The notes: generated by a model not told the origin, from the sequence alone. A stretch of DNA of 64,000 nt from Lysobacter enzymogenes (GCF_017355525.1 NZ_CP067395.1:1984001-2048000), one strand, 5' to 3'. Counted from the stretch's first letter, positions 1-9,469 are shown. Made by a program: numbers and translations.

Positions 1-1487
1 TTGTGCTCGAAGTGCAGCATGCTCAGGCCGATCTGCGCGACCACCACCAAGATGGTCAGGCCGTAGCCGATGAAGCGGTTGTTGCACAGCACCTGCAGCA
101 CCAACGCCAGCCCGCCCATCAGCACGTACGGGATCGAGGCCAGCAGCAGGCCCTTGAGATACAGCGCCGGTTCCAGTTGGGTGTAGCCCTTGAGCAGTTG
201 CAGCGTCATCGAGGCGAGACCGCCGATGAGCTGGAACGCCAGCACCACCGCGATCAGCGCGGCGAACTTGCTCAGCAGCGGCACCCAGTTCGGCACCGGC
301 ATCGCGTCGGTGACCTCCGCCAGCTTGGCGCTGCGTTCCTTGAACACCAAATCGCCGGCGTAGAACATCGCGATCAGCACCAACACCGAACTGTAAGTGC
401 CCTGCAACGCGATCAGCATCAGCGAGGTGGTCGGATACACCTGGGTGCCGTAGAGCTTCTGCAGGCTGCTGGCGCCGAAGACGAAGTTCAGCGCGGCGAA
501 GGCCAGCAGGATCAGGAACGGGACGCTCTTGAACACGCCGACGGCGTCGAGCCGCACGCTGCGCCAGAACTGCGCGCGCGCGGTCGCCGCACCGAACGCG
601 GGGCGCACCGCCGCGACCCGCGCCGCGCGCGCCGCCGGCGCGGCCGCGGCCGGCGCGGACTTGCGCCGCAACCAGCCGCGCCCGGTGCCGGTGCGCTGCG
701 GCTTGAACAAGGCGAACGCCGCGGCGGTCATGGCGATGCCGACGCTGAGCCACAGCACGCGGTTGGCGAGCAGATAACCGGTCAGCTCGGGCAGGCGGCC
801 GTTGAGTTCCGGCGCGGTCCAGTAGCGGGTCACCCGCGCGAACGCGGTGCGGCCGAACGGATCGATCAGCGCCGCCACCAGTTCGTTGTCGAGATCGCTG
901 GTCAGGGTGCGCGCCAGGCCTTGCAGCATCAGGAAGGCGATCACGCCGAGGTACACGATCAGCAGGCTGCGCCCGGTCACGGCCAGCAACGCCAGCAGCG
1001 CGCCGATGAACACCAGGTTCGGCAGCACCAGCACGGCGAAGCTCCACACGTACGGATACAGCGAGAACGGCCCCAAGCGCTCCGGATCGATCCACGGCAT
1101 CGCCGGCGCGAGCAGCAAGCCCAGCGCGACCATCGCGTAGACCAGCAGGCAGGCGACCATCGCGCCGGCGAAGCGGCCGACCAGGAAGTCGCGCTTGCGC
1201 ATCGGGCTGGAGAAGAACAGGTCGGCCGTGCCCATCTCGAAATCGCGCAGCAGCGCGTTGGACACGAACGCGGCGATCGCCAGCAGGCTGAGCACGCTCA
1301 TCGCCCCGAACAGGGTCGCGATGGTGGTCGGCGCGTTGCGGTTGACGTTGCCGACGCCGCCGCCGATCTGCACCGCATCGCTGCTGAGGGCGGCGAACGC
1401 GAGCAGGCCGAGCAGCGCCGACAGCACCCACAACAGCGGCGAACGCAGTTGCTGGCGCAGTTCGAAGCGGAAGAATTCGTAGATCAT
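1..1487 (-). CDS. ABC-2 type transporter permease (partial, C-terminus outside window)
   Basis: About 495 residues of the N-terminal part are visible; the gene runs off the left edge. It begins with MIYEFFRFELRQQLRSP followed by a hydrophobic segment, and further hydrophobic segments follow in two groups of several helices separated by a basic, Ala-rich stretch at about residues 260-310. This is the layout of large ABC-2 permeases. An AAGGAG ribosome site overlaps the TAA stop of the upstream ATPase gene, so the two form an operon and probably one exporter. In related xanthomonads, permeases with this N-terminus often carry an M1 aminopeptidase domain at the C-terminus; that part cannot be seen here, so this is inference. 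Substrate unknown. Confidence 0.85.
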   Translation of the reverse strand, partial: MIYEFFRFELRQQLRSPLLWVLSALLGLLAFAALSSDAVQIGGGVGNVNRNAPTTIATLFGAMSVLSLLAIAAFVSNALLRDFEMGTADLFFSSPMRKRDFLVGRFAGAMVACLLVYAMVALGLLLAPAMPWIDPERLGPFSLYPYVWSFAVLVLPNLVFIGALLALLAVTGRSLLIVYLGVIAFLMLQGLARTLTSDLDNELVAALIDPFGRTAFARVTRYWTAPELNGRLPELTGYLLANRVLWLSVGIAMTAAAFALFKPQRTGTGRGWLRRKSAPAAAAPAARAARVAAVRPAFGAATARAQFWRSVRLDAVGVFKSVPFLILLAFAALNFVFGASSLQKLYGTQVYPTTSLMLIALQGTYSSVLVLIAMFYAGDLVFKERSAKLAEVTDAMPVPNWVPLLSKFAALIAVVLAFQLIGGLASMTLQLLKGYTQLEPALYLKGLLLASIPYVLMGGLALVLQVLCNNRFIGYGLTILVVVAQIGLSMLHFEH

Positions 1488-1497
1488 CGCCGGCTCC

Positions 1498-2391
1498 TTA
1501 CGCCGCGGCCCGGGCCTGCTGGCGCAGGTTCTGGAAGTACACGTCTTCCAGGCCCGGCTCGACCCGCTCGAAGCCCGGCTCCGGCGCGTCGGCGCTGAAC
1601 ACGTGGATCACCGGCTGGCCGCCGACCAGGCGCGTGGACAGCACGGTGAAGCGGGTTTCGTAGCTGGCGAGTTCGGCCTTGGCCACCTGCCGGCGCCACA
1701 CCTGCCCGGCCAGCGCGGCGATCGCCGCGTTCGGCTCGCCGCTGAGCAGCACCCGCCCTTTGTTGACGATGGCCATGCGCGGGCACAGGTCGGTGACGTC
1801 CTCGACGATATGGGTCGACAGGATCACCGCGACGTTCTCGCCGATCTCGGCCAGCAGGTTGAGGAAGCGGTTGCGTTCTTCCGGATCCAGGCCGGCGGTG
1901 GGCTCGTCGACGATCACCAGGCGCGGATCGCCGAGCAGCGCTTGGGCGATGCCGAAGCGCTGGCGCATGCCGCCGGAGAAGCCGCCGAGCTTTTGCTTGC
2001 GCACGTTCCACAGGTTGACCTGATGCAGCAGCCCTTCGACCGTCTCGCGCCGCTGCTTGCGCTCGCTCAGGCCCTTGAGCACGGCGAAGTGATCGAGCAG
2101 GTCGAGCGCGCTGACCTTGGGATAGACGCCGAAATCCTGCGGCAGATACCCCAGCAGCCGGCGCACCGCGTCCTTGTCGCGCAGCACGTCGATCGTGCGG
2201 CCGTCGGTTTCCAGCACGGCGCTGCCGCCGTCGGCTTCCTGCAACGTCGCCAGGGTGCGCATCAGCGAGGACTTGCCGGCGCCGTTCGGGCCGAGCAGGC
2301 CGAACATGCCGCGCGGAATGTCCAGGTCGATGCCGTCCAGGGCGCGCACCCCGTTGGCGTAGGTCTTGGTGAGGTCGCGAACGGTCAGCAT
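1498..2391 (-). CDS. ABC transporter ATP-binding protein
   Basis: A 297-residue ABC ATPase with Walker A GPNGAGKS (residues 34-41), Q-loop glutamine in YLPQDFG (about 85), signature LGGFSGGMRQR (about 136-145) and Walker B LVIVDEPT (158-165). It would power the ABC-2 permease encoded immediately downstream, whose start lies 10 bases past this stop. The ATG at 2391 is chosen because GGAG stands 7 bases upstream and the protein then starts directly with the ABC fold (MLTVRDLTKTY); longer versions add only low-complexity Arg/Gly sequence. Confidence 0.93.
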   Translation of the reverse strand: MLTVRDLTKTYANGVRALDGIDLDIPRGMFGLLGPNGAGKSSLMRTLATLQEADGGSAVLETDGRTIDVLRDKDAVRRLLGYLPQDFGVYPKVSALDLLDHFAVLKGLSERKQRRETVEGLLHQVNLWNVRKQKLGGFSGGMRQRFGIAQALLGDPRLVIVDEPTAGLDPEERNRFLNLLAEIGENVAVILSTHIVEDVTDLCPRMAIVNKGRVLLSGEPNAAIAALAGQVWRRQVAKAELASYETRFTVLSTRLVGGQPVIHVFSADAPEPGFERVEPGLEDVYFQNLRQQARAAA

Positions 2392-2637
2392 CGTGGTCTC
2401 CGGGAAGGTCCGCCCGCGCGCGGATCCGGCGCGGCGGCGTGGCCACGATGCTATCGGCAGAACGCCGCCGCCCAATGAGCAATTGGGGGGGATGACCGAT
2501 GGCAGGGAGCGCGCCGCGGCTGTCCGCTGCGGCGCGATTTTTCCGATGCGCGGCGGTCCCGGCGCGGGGCGGCGCGAGCGGCCCGAGCGTCGGCCCCCGC
2601 TCGCGCAGCGCGCGGCCGGCGCCGGAACGCCCGCCGC

Positions 2638-3582
2638 TCAGTCGCGCGAACGGAACTCTTTCGGGGTCAGCCCATAGCGCTTCTTGAACACCGCCGACAG
2701 ATGGCTGTGGCTGGAAAACCCGTTCTCCAGCGCGATCGTGGCGATGTCGTCGGCGCTGCCGCGCAGGCGCCGGCAGACCCGCAGCAGGCGCTGCGCCAGC
2801 ACGTACTGGATCGGGGTCAGGCCGAACGCGCGGCGGAACGCGATCAGCAGCTGGTGGGTGCTCAGGCCGCTGAGCCGGGCCAGTTCGTCCAGGGTGATGC
2901 GGCGGTCCAGGTGCGCCTGGATGTAGTCCTCCACGCGCCGGCGCGCAGGCTCGCTCAGGCGCGCCTCGGCCGGCGCCGCGGGCGCGGCCGCGCCGTCGCC
3001 GTGCTCGCGCAGCAGGTGCAGGTACAGGGCCTGGCCCAGCGATTGGCGCAGCATCGCGGCGAGGTCGTCGCCGGCCTCGCTGAGGTGGGCCAGGCGCGCG
3101 GCCAGGCCGTGCACGAACGGGTCGCGGTGCTTCATCCGCGCCGCCAGCCCCGCCTGCGCGGCGGGCGCGAACGCGGCGAAGCCGGCCGGGTCGATGCTGA
3201 GTTCGGCATAGGCGATCTCGCCGCCCAGCGCGCGCCCAACGTAGCGGCGCCCGGCCGGAATCAGCCACCAGTCGCCCGCGGCCGGCGCGGCGCGCAAGCG
3301 GCCGGCGCCTTCGATGCGGGTTTCCAGCCTGCGCATCGGGCCGTCGAGGTGGACGATCAGGGTGTGCTGCGCCTGCTCCAGCGTCCATTGCGTGGGCAAG
3401 GCGATGTTCTCGGTGGCGAACGCGAACTGCAGGCCCGGGCCGAGTTCGAGCTGATGCCGGCGTTCGATCCGGCGCGCCCCCGACCAGCCGCGCGCGGCCG
3501 CGGCGCCGAGCGCCGCCGCGCCGTTGAGTTCGGCGCGCTCGGCCTCGCCGTCGCGCGGAGAAATTGACAGTGCGTCGGACAT
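2638..3582 (-). CDS. AraC family transcriptional regulator
   Basis: A 314-residue protein with a variable N-terminal sensing region and a C-terminal AraC-type double helix-turn-helix (about residues 215-314), including RRVEDYIQAHLDRRITLDELARLS truncated here to its hallmark LDELARLSGLS and the second-helix region GFSSHSHLSAVFKKRYGLTP with the F-K-x-x-x-G-x-T-P ending. It is transcribed away from the SDR gene that starts at 3719, so the 136-base gap is the natural place for its operator and it probably controls that gene. The ATG at 3582 is chosen; another in-frame ATG lies at 3618. Confidence 0.85.
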   Translation of the reverse strand: MSDALSISPRDGEAERAELNGAAALGAAAARGWSGARRIERRHQLELGPGLQFAFATENIALPTQWTLEQAQHTLIVHLDGPMRRLETRIEGAGRLRAAPAAGDWWLIPAGRRYVGRALGGEIAYAELSIDPAGFAAFAPAAQAGLAARMKHRDPFVHGLAARLAHLSEAGDDLAAMLRQSLGQALYLHLLREHGDGAAAPAAPAEARLSEPARRRVEDYIQAHLDRRITLDELARLSGLSTHQLLIAFRRAFGLTPIQYVLAQRLLRVCRRLRGSADDIATIALENGFSSHSHLSAVFKKRYGLTPKEFRSRD

Positions 3583-3718
3583 GTTGAAAGCGGTCGGGGC
3601 CTGCGCCGATGTAAACATGACCCCGCTCACAAATGCGTCAAGGCCGCGTGTTTCCGACCGGCGCTGCGCCGGTTCAGCCGCGCGGCCGCGCCTCCCCCAC
3701 CCCAGCAGGAGCTTTCCC

Positions 3719-4492
3719 ATGCCCGACCGTTCCCTCCAAGGCAAGCACGTCGTCGTCGGCGGCGGCGCCAAGAACCTCGGCGGCCTGATCTCGCGCGAAC
3801 TCGCCGCCGGCGGCGCCGCCGGCATCGCCGTGCACTACAACTCCGACGCCACCCGCGCCGCGGCCGAGGCGACCGTCGCCGCGGTCCAGGCCGCCGGCGC
3901 CGACGCGTTCGCGCACCAGGGCGACCTGACCCGGCCGGCCGAAGTGACCCGGCTGTTCGACGCGGCCAAGGCGAAGTTCGGCAAGCTCGACATCGCCATC
4001 AACACCACCGGCATGGTCATCAAGAAGCCGCTGGTGGAGGTGACCGAGGCCGAGTACGACACTATGTTCGCGGTCAATTCCAAGGCCGCGTTCTTCTTCA
4101 TCCAGGAAGCCGGCAAAAAGCTCGCCGACGACGGCAACATCTGCACCATCGTCAGCTCGCTGCTGGCCGCGTACACGCCGTTCTACGCGGTGTATCCGGG
4201 CAGCAAGGCGCCGATCGAACACTTCACCCGCGCCGCGTCGAAGGAATTCGGCGAACGCGGCATCTCGGTCAACGCGGTCGGCCCGGGGCCGATGGATACG
4301 CCGTTCTTCTATCCGGCCGAATCCAAGGAATCGGCGGCCTATCACGCCACCGCGGCGGCCTTGAGCGGCCGCACCAAGAGCGGGCTGACCGAGATCCAGG
4401 ACATCGCGCCGCTGGTGAAATTTCTGGTGACCGACGGCTGGTGGATTACCGGACAGACGATTTTCGCCAACGGCGGCTATACGACGCGTTGA
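3719..4492 (+). CDS. Short-chain dehydrogenase/reductase (SDR)
   Basis: A 257-residue classical-length SDR. The nucleotide-binding glycine motif is GGGAKNLGG near the N-terminus instead of the usual TGxxxGIG. The middle NNAG-type motif is NTTG, the catalytic Ser lies in IVSS, and the YxxxK catalytic pair is YPGSK. The C-terminal PGPMDTPFF and NGGYTT segments are typical of SDRs. It probably reduces or oxidises a small carbonyl or alcohol compound with NAD(P); the substrate cannot be read. An AGGAG stands 8 bases before the ATG. A divergent AraC regulator upstream suggests inducible expression. Confidence 0.88.
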   Translation: MPDRSLQGKHVVVGGGAKNLGGLISRELAAGGAAGIAVHYNSDATRAAAEATVAAVQAAGADAFAHQGDLTRPAEVTRLFDAAKAKFGKLDIAINTTGMVIKKPLVEVTEAEYDTMFAVNSKAAFFFIQEAGKKLADDGNICTIVSSLLAAYTPFYAVYPGSKAPIEHFTRAASKEFGERGISVNAVGPGPMDTPFFYPAESKESAAYHATAAALSGRTKSGLTEIQDIAPLVKFLVTDGWWITGQTIFANGGYTTR

Positions 4493-4818
4493 GGCGAAGT
4501 TGCGCGCGCAGACGCGCGGGCGGATAGCTGCGAGCTTGCACGGTCGGACGAAGGCGGACGCTTGCGCTCCGCCTTCGTCGTGTGGCCCGGCGAGCGTGCG
4601 AGACCGACCGCGTGCACGCCGCATGCACGCGCGGGACCGAAAGATGCGCCGAAGGATCGGGGGATGTCCGCGGATCGGGGCGAATCGCGAGGGCACGGTA
4701 AACGACTGGCGCGCGGTCGGCGTGTGGGTTCCGGCCAACGGCATTCGGCGCCGCGCATGCCCCGCACCGCACCGCAACGACGCATCGACTACAACGCATT
4801 CAAGCAAGGGGAACCCGC
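4493..4818. other. Intergenic region between SDR gene and small membrane protein gene
   Basis: Apart from the hairpin at 4549-4577, the 326 bases hold no convincing gene. Open frames here are GC-rich shadows without ribosome sites. The last 100 bases presumably hold the promoter and leader of the gene at 4819. Confidence 0.5.
4549..4577 (+). terminator. Hairpin downstream of the SDR gene
   Basis: A perfect 10-base stem (CGAAGGCGGA with TCCGCCTTCG) with a 9-base loop lies 57 bases after the SDR stop. There is no T-tract after it, so it may act as an mRNA end stabiliser or weak terminator. Confidence 0.45.
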
Positions 4819-5091
4819 ATGCACACCGTCCTCATCATCCTCGGCGGCTTCGTCCTGCTCGCGCTGTGCCTGCTCGCCGGCCGCAGCTTCGGCGGGCCCG
4901 GCGCGGCGCCGCTGATCCTGGCGATCAAGGTGTTTCTGCCGCTGTGGCTGGTCGGCGCGGGCATCAACATGTACATCGGCGTCGCCCAGGCCGGCTATTC
5001 CGTGGCCGAGGAGTTTCCGATCTTCCTGGGGATTTACGCGGTTCCGGCCGCGGTCGCCGGGTTGCTGTGGTGGCGGCTGGCCAAAGGCTGA
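4819..5091 (+). CDS. Small integral membrane protein, unknown function
   Basis: A 90-residue hydrophobic protein with about three predicted membrane segments (residues 3-22, 30-55 and 65-86), ending in WWRLAKG. AAGGGG lies 8 bases before the ATG, supporting translation. No family is recognised with certainty. It stands alone on its strand, about 100 bases before the LtrA-like gene, with which it could be co-transcribed. Confidence 0.75.
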   Translation: MHTVLIILGGFVLLALCLLAGRSFGGPGAAPLILAIKVFLPLWLVGAGINMYIGVAQAGYSVAEEFPIFLGIYAVPAAVAGLLWWRLAKG

Positions 5092-5193
5092 TGCGGCGCG
5101 GCCGCGCCGATCGAGTCTGAAGGCCCGCCACAACCGCGCTAACCTGTTTGCGCATCCGCATCCGCACCCACACCCGCCGACGCCCGCATCGCC

Positions 5194-6387
5194 ATGACCT
5201 CATCCCGCCCCACCCTGCTGCGCCTGCGCGAAGGCCAAACCAAGGTCGGCTTCGCCGAGCTGTTCTTCGACCTGGTGTTCGTGTTCGCCGTCACCCAGCT
5301 CTCGCACACCCTGCTCGAACACCTCGACCTCGCCGGCGCGTTGCGCACCGGCCTGCTGTTCCTCGGGGTGTGGTTCATGTGGGTCACCACGTCCTGGGTC
5401 ACCAACTGGCTGGATCCGGAAAAAGTGCCGGTGCGGCTCATGATCTTCGCGCTGATGCTCGGCGGCCTGCTGCTGTCGTCGTCGCTGCCGTCGGCGTTCG
5501 CCGAACACGGCCTGGCCTACGGCGCCACCTTCGCCGCGATCCAGGTCGGACGCACGCTGTTCATGCTGTGGGCGCTGCGCGGCGGCCGCAGCCCAGGCAA
5601 TTTCCGCAACTTCGCCCGCATCCTGGTGTGGTTTTCGCTGTCCGGCGCGTTCTGGCTGCTCGGCGGACTGGCCGAGCCGCAGGCGCGGCTGTGGTGGTGG
5701 CTGGCCGCGGTCGCGATCGAATACGCCGGCCCGGTCGCGTTCTTCCGCGTGCCCGGACTCGGCCGCTCGTCGTTGACCGACTGGGACATCGATGGCGCCC
5801 ACCTGTCCGAGCGTTGCGGCCTGTTCGTCATCATCGCGCTCGGCGAATCGATCCTGGTCACCGGCGCCACCTACGCCAAGCTCGACTGGAACCCGGCCAC
5901 CGTGGCGGCGTTCGCGGTCTCGTTCCTCGGCAGCGTGGCGATGTGGTGGATCTACTTCGACAGCGGCGCGGCGCGCGGCGAACACCGCATCGTCCACGGC
6001 AACGACTCGGCGCGGCAGGCGCGGCTGGCCTACACCTATCTGCACCTGCTGATCGTCGCCGGCATCATCGTCTGCGCGGTCGCCGACGAACTGGTGCTGA
6101 TGCACCCGGCCCACGCCGACGCCGCCGGCGTCGCCGCGATCGTCGGCGGCCCGGCGCTGTACCTGCTGGGCTGCGCGATGTTCAAGTGGGTGACCAACAC
6201 CCGCGCGCTGCCGCCGTTGTCGCATCTGGCCGGGCTGGCGATGCTGGCCGCGCTGTGGTTCGCCGCCGCGCCGCTGCATCTGTCGGCGCTGGCGCTGGGC
6301 GCGGCGACCACGACGGTCTTCATCGTCGTCGCCGGCTGGGAAACCGCCGCGCTGCGCCGCGAAGCCCGCGCCGCGCCGGCGCACTGA
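5194..6387 (+). CDS. Low temperature requirement protein A (LtrA) family membrane protein
   Basis: A 397-residue polytopic membrane protein. The N-terminal signature FAELFFDLVFVFAVTQLSH (about residues 18-36) is the hallmark of the LtrA family, first linked to cold growth in Listeria, and WVTTSWVTNWLDPE and the ALGESILVTGATY segment also fit. About ten or more hydrophobic helices follow. The biochemical role of the family is not known. The methyltransferase gene starts 10 bases after the stop, so the two are probably co-transcribed. Confidence 0.85.
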   Translation: MTSSRPTLLRLREGQTKVGFAELFFDLVFVFAVTQLSHTLLEHLDLAGALRTGLLFLGVWFMWVTTSWVTNWLDPEKVPVRLMIFALMLGGLLLSSSLPSAFAEHGLAYGATFAAIQVGRTLFMLWALRGGRSPGNFRNFARILVWFSLSGAFWLLGGLAEPQARLWWWLAAVAIEYAGPVAFFRVPGLGRSSLTDWDIDGAHLSERCGLFVIIALGESILVTGATYAKLDWNPATVAAFAVSFLGSVAMWWIYFDSGAARGEHRIVHGNDSARQARLAYTYLHLLIVAGIIVCAVADELVLMHPAHADAAGVAAIVGGPALYLLGCAMFKWVTNTRALPPLSHLAGLAMLAALWFAAAPLHLSALALGAATTTVFIVVAGWETAALRREARAAPAH

Positions 6388-6397
6388 AGCGCACGGC

Positions 6398-7138
6398 ATG
6401 GCCCAGAACATCTACGACGACGAGGCGTTCTTCGCCGGCTACGCGCAATTGCCGCGCTCGCAGCGCGGCCTCGCCGGCGCGCCGGAGTGGCCGGCCTTGC
6501 AGGCCTTGTTGCCGCCGCTGCCCGGCGCGCGCGTGGCCGACCTGGGTTGCGGCTACGGCTGGTTCTGCCGCTGGGCGGCCGAACAAGGCGCCGCGCGCGT
6601 GCTCGGTTTCGACGTCTCGCACAAGATGCTCGAACGCGCCGATGCGCACCCGCGCGACAACCCGGCCTACGAGCGGGTTTTCTATCGGCACGCCGATCTG
6701 GAAACCCTGCGGCTGCCGTCGCTGTCGTTCGAACTGGTCTACAGCTCGCTGACCCTGCACTACCTCGACGACCTCGCCGGCTTGATCGGCAACGTCCGCG
6801 CCGCGCTCGTGCCCGACGGCCGCTTCGTGTTCTCGATCGAGCATCCGGTCTTCATGGCGCCGTCGTCGCCGCGCTGGTCGCAAGGGCCGGACGGCCGTCG
6901 CTGCTGGCCGCTCAACGACTACCAACGCGAAGGCGAACGCATCACCGACTGGCTCGCGCCCGGCGTGCGCAAGCTCCATCGCACCTTGGGCAGCTTGCTG
7001 AACCTGTTGATCGATGCGGAGTTGAGCATCGCCCGGGTGATCGAATGGGGGCCGACGCCGCAGCAAATCGAACGGCAACCCGAACTGGAAGAAGAACTCG
7101 AGCGGCCGATGCTGTTGTTGGTGTCGGCGCAGCGCTGA
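6398..7138 (+). CDS. Class I SAM-dependent methyltransferase
   Basis: A 246-residue protein with SAM-binding motif I at VADLGCGYGWFCRW (about residues 46-59), the acidic residue after strand 2 in LGFDVS, and motif post-II/III around SSLTLHYLDDL and FVFSIEHPV. It follows the LtrA-type gene with 10 bases between and is probably in the same operon. The acceptor, a small molecule by family resemblance, is not identifiable. Confidence 0.88.
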   Translation: MAQNIYDDEAFFAGYAQLPRSQRGLAGAPEWPALQALLPPLPGARVADLGCGYGWFCRWAAEQGAARVLGFDVSHKMLERADAHPRDNPAYERVFYRHADLETLRLPSLSFELVYSSLTLHYLDDLAGLIGNVRAALVPDGRFVFSIEHPVFMAPSSPRWSQGPDGRRCWPLNDYQREGERITDWLAPGVRKLHRTLGSLLNLLIDAELSIARVIEWGPTPQQIERQPELEEELERPMLLLVSAQR

Positions 7139-7506
7139 TTCTTCGTGCGGCCTTCGTTTCGTGCCGCTGCGATCCGAGAGGCGAGCTTCGGGACCGAGAA
7201 CCTCCCGCAGTGCGTCGAAACATCGCAACCGCGCGCGGTCTTCGCGATGTGAAGGCCGAAAATCCGCGGTTTGCTACACTTGCCCGGCTCCGCATCTCGC
7301 ACCGGATCCCTGCATCCGCTTGCGCCGCCACCGTCGCGGCCATGGCACGCGACGCGGAGCGCCTCCGTCGGTTCCTTATCGCCGCGCCCTGCGCCGGCTG
7401 CGTCCGCTGCCGCGGGCGTCCTGGGCCGTGTCCGTCCGCTCCAGCGCGTAACGCGCAGCGGCGCCCCGCGCGCGACCCGTTCGCGCGCCCGCATGGAGAG
7501 AGCCCT
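7139..7506. other. Long leader/promoter region before the BCCT transporter gene
   Basis: 368 bases without a convincing gene. The only less GC-rich patch (about 7245-7290, GAAAATCCGCGG then TTTGCTACACTTG) looks like the promoter zone, with TGCTACACT resembling a -10 box. This would leave an untranslated leader of more than 200 bases. No known riboswitch class is recognisable. Confidence 0.4.
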
Positions 7507-9045
7507 TTGGTTTTCCGATTGTCCATCGTCCTGCTCGCCGTCCTGGTCGCCGCCGGCGCACTGATCCCGCAGGAATTCAACGCCGCCGCGCAGTTCGCGC
7601 TGGCGCTCACCGTGGCCAAGGCCGGCTGGCTGTATCTGCTGGTGGTGTTCGCCGCGCTGTTGTTCCTGGTCTATCTCTCGCTCGGCCGCTTCGCCGACCT
7701 GCGCATCGGCGGCGACGACGCCGAGCCGGAGTTCTCGCGCACCAGTTGGCTGTCGATGCTGTTCGCCGCCGGCATGGGCATCGGCCTGGTGTTCTGGGGC
7801 GCGGCCGAACCGATCTCGCACTACCAGCATCCGCCCGAAGGCCTGACGCCGCAGAGCATGCAGGCCGCGCGCGCGTCGATGCGCTACGTGTTCTTCCACT
7901 GGGGCCTGCACCCGTGGGCGATTTACGCCCTGGTCGGATTGGCGATGGCGTGGTTCCAGTTCAACCGCAACGGCCGCGGCCAGATCAGCGACCTGCTGCA
8001 GCCGCTGATCGGCCGCTGGCACCTGCGCTGGCCGGGGCAGTTGATCGACGTCGCCGCGGTGGTCGCCACCTCGATCGGCGTGGCCACCACGCTCGGCTTC
8101 GGCACCATCCAGATCAGCGCCGGCCTGTCGCGCGTGTTCGGCTGGCAGGTCACGCCGGCCCTGCAGTTGTGCGTGGTCGCGGTGGCGTTCGTGCTGTACA
8201 TGGCCTCGACCCTGACCGGCCTGCACCGCGGCATCAAATGGCTGAGCAACCTCAACCTGGCCCTGGCCGCGCTGCTGCTCGCGTTCGTGCTGGTCGCCGG
8301 CCCGACCGCGTTCGTGTTCGAGACCCTGACCACCACGCTCGGCGGCTACATCAACCAGTTGCCCAACATGAGCCTGCGCATGGCGCCGTTCTCGCGCGAC
8401 CCGTGGGTCGGCGAATGGACGATCTTCTACTGGGCGTGGTGGATCGCCTGGGCGCCGTTCGTGGGCAGCTTCATCGCCCGCATCTCGCGCGGCCGGCGCA
8501 TCCGCGAGTTCGTGTTCGGGGTGGTGCTGGTGCCGTCGCTGATGAGCTTCGTCTGGTTCGCGACCTTCGGCGGCACCGCGCTGTGGGCGCAGATGTTCGC
8601 CGGCGCCGACCTGACCGGCGCGCTGGCGCAGGGCTACGAACAGGTGCTGTTCTCGCTGCTCGACAGCCTGCCGTGGGCGCACGCGCTGGCGGTCGCGGCG
8701 ATCGCGCTGCTGGCGATCTTCTTCGTGACCTCGGCCGACTCGGCGACCCTGGTGCTGGCGAGCATGTCCAGCCCGGACCGCGCCGACCCGCCGCTGTGGC
8801 GGCGCGCGGTGTGGGGCGCGATCCAGGCCCTGATCGCGGTGACCCTGCTGCTGGCCGGCGGCCTGGACGCTTTGCAGGGCGCGATCACCGTCGCGGCGCT
8901 GCCGTTCGCGCTGTTGCTGGCGCTGATCATGTGGTCGCTGTATCGCGCGCTGGATCAGGAATACCTGCGTCAGCAGCGGCAGGCCGCGCGCTTTCGCCAT
9001 GCGATGCAGCGCTGGCTGGAGCGCGAGGAAGGCGCGGCGACGTGA
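7507..9045 (+). CDS. BCCT family betaine/carnitine/choline transporter
   Basis: A 512-residue, 12-helix sodium- or proton-coupled transporter. The family signature is visible as GMGIGLVFWGAAEPISHY (about residue 90) and the conserved Trp-rich segment YWAWWIAWAPFVGSFIARISRGR (here split: YWAWWIAWAPFVG and FIARISRGRRIREF, about residues 305-335). It probably imports a quaternary-amine osmolyte such as glycine betaine. The best start is a TTG at 7507 with GGAG 7 bases upstream, giving VFRLSIVLLAVLVAAG as the first membrane helix; no ATG is available in frame nearby. Its stop lies 4 bases from the convergent gene at 9050. Confidence 0.88.
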   Translation: MVFRLSIVLLAVLVAAGALIPQEFNAAAQFALALTVAKAGWLYLLVVFAALLFLVYLSLGRFADLRIGGDDAEPEFSRTSWLSMLFAAGMGIGLVFWGAAEPISHYQHPPEGLTPQSMQAARASMRYVFFHWGLHPWAIYALVGLAMAWFQFNRNGRGQISDLLQPLIGRWHLRWPGQLIDVAAVVATSIGVATTLGFGTIQISAGLSRVFGWQVTPALQLCVVAVAFVLYMASTLTGLHRGIKWLSNLNLALAALLLAFVLVAGPTAFVFETLTTTLGGYINQLPNMSLRMAPFSRDPWVGEWTIFYWAWWIAWAPFVGSFIARISRGRRIREFVFGVVLVPSLMSFVWFATFGGTALWAQMFAGADLTGALAQGYEQVLFSLLDSLPWAHALAVAAIALLAIFFVTSADSATLVLASMSSPDRADPPLWRRAVWGAIQALIAVTLLLAGGLDALQGAITVAALPFALLLALIMWSLYRALDQEYLRQQRQAARFRHAMQRWLEREEGAAT

Positions 9046-9049
9046 ACGC

Positions 9050-9469
9050 TCACGCCCGCGCCAGACGCCGCAGCGCGATCCCCAGCCCGATCCGATAGCT
9101 CGCCGCCAGATCGCCGTTGATGACGATCGTCGCCATCGGCGCGGCGTGCGCGCGCAGGCGCTCGTCGAGCGTGGTCGCGCTGTCGTCGTGCACTTCGATG
9201 TAGGCGCTGGGCAGTCCGTCGAGCGCCTGGCGCAGCGGTTCGGGTTGGGCCAGCGCTTGCGGGGCGAGTTCGCCCGGGTCGAGCAGGACGAACTCGCTGC
9301 GGCGGCGGCGCGCCGCACGCAGGCTGCCGACCAGTTCGCGCAGGCTCGCGCAGGGCCGCAGTTCGAGGTTGCGGCCGACCGCCTGGGCGAGCCGGCGCAG
9401 TTCCAGCAGGAACTGCGATTCCAGCGGTTTGGAGGCGGGATGGCGGCCTTGCAGGATCAGGATGCTCAC
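9050..9469 (-). CDS. Divergent type II dehydroquinase-fold protein, probably not a classical AroQ
   Basis: About 139 residues from a GTG at 9469. Two stretches match type II 3-dehydroquinate dehydratase: AYIEVHDDS (AroQ: PFIEVHLSN) and TIVINGDLAASYRIGLG (AroQ: VISGLGAQGY), and the N-terminus ILILQGRHP resembles LLLNGPNLN. However, the active-site loop with Arg and Tyr near residues 19-24 and the catalytic N-P-G-A-Y-T-H segment are absent; the equivalent region reads LLDPGELAPQALAQ. It may have another role or be an inactive paralogue. Start uncertain, since upstream codons in frame are also open. Confidence 0.55.
   Translation of the reverse strand: MSILILQGRHPASKPLESQFLLELRRLAQAVGRNLELRPCASLRELVGSLRAARRRRSEFVLLDPGELAPQALAQPEPLRQALDGLPSAYIEVHDDSATTLDERLRAHAAPMATIVINGDLAASYRIGLGIALRRLARA

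Noticed and set aside
4500..4818. Two overlapping open frames after the SDR gene on both strands
   Set aside because: No ribosome sites; composition is that of antisense or random GC-rich sequence.
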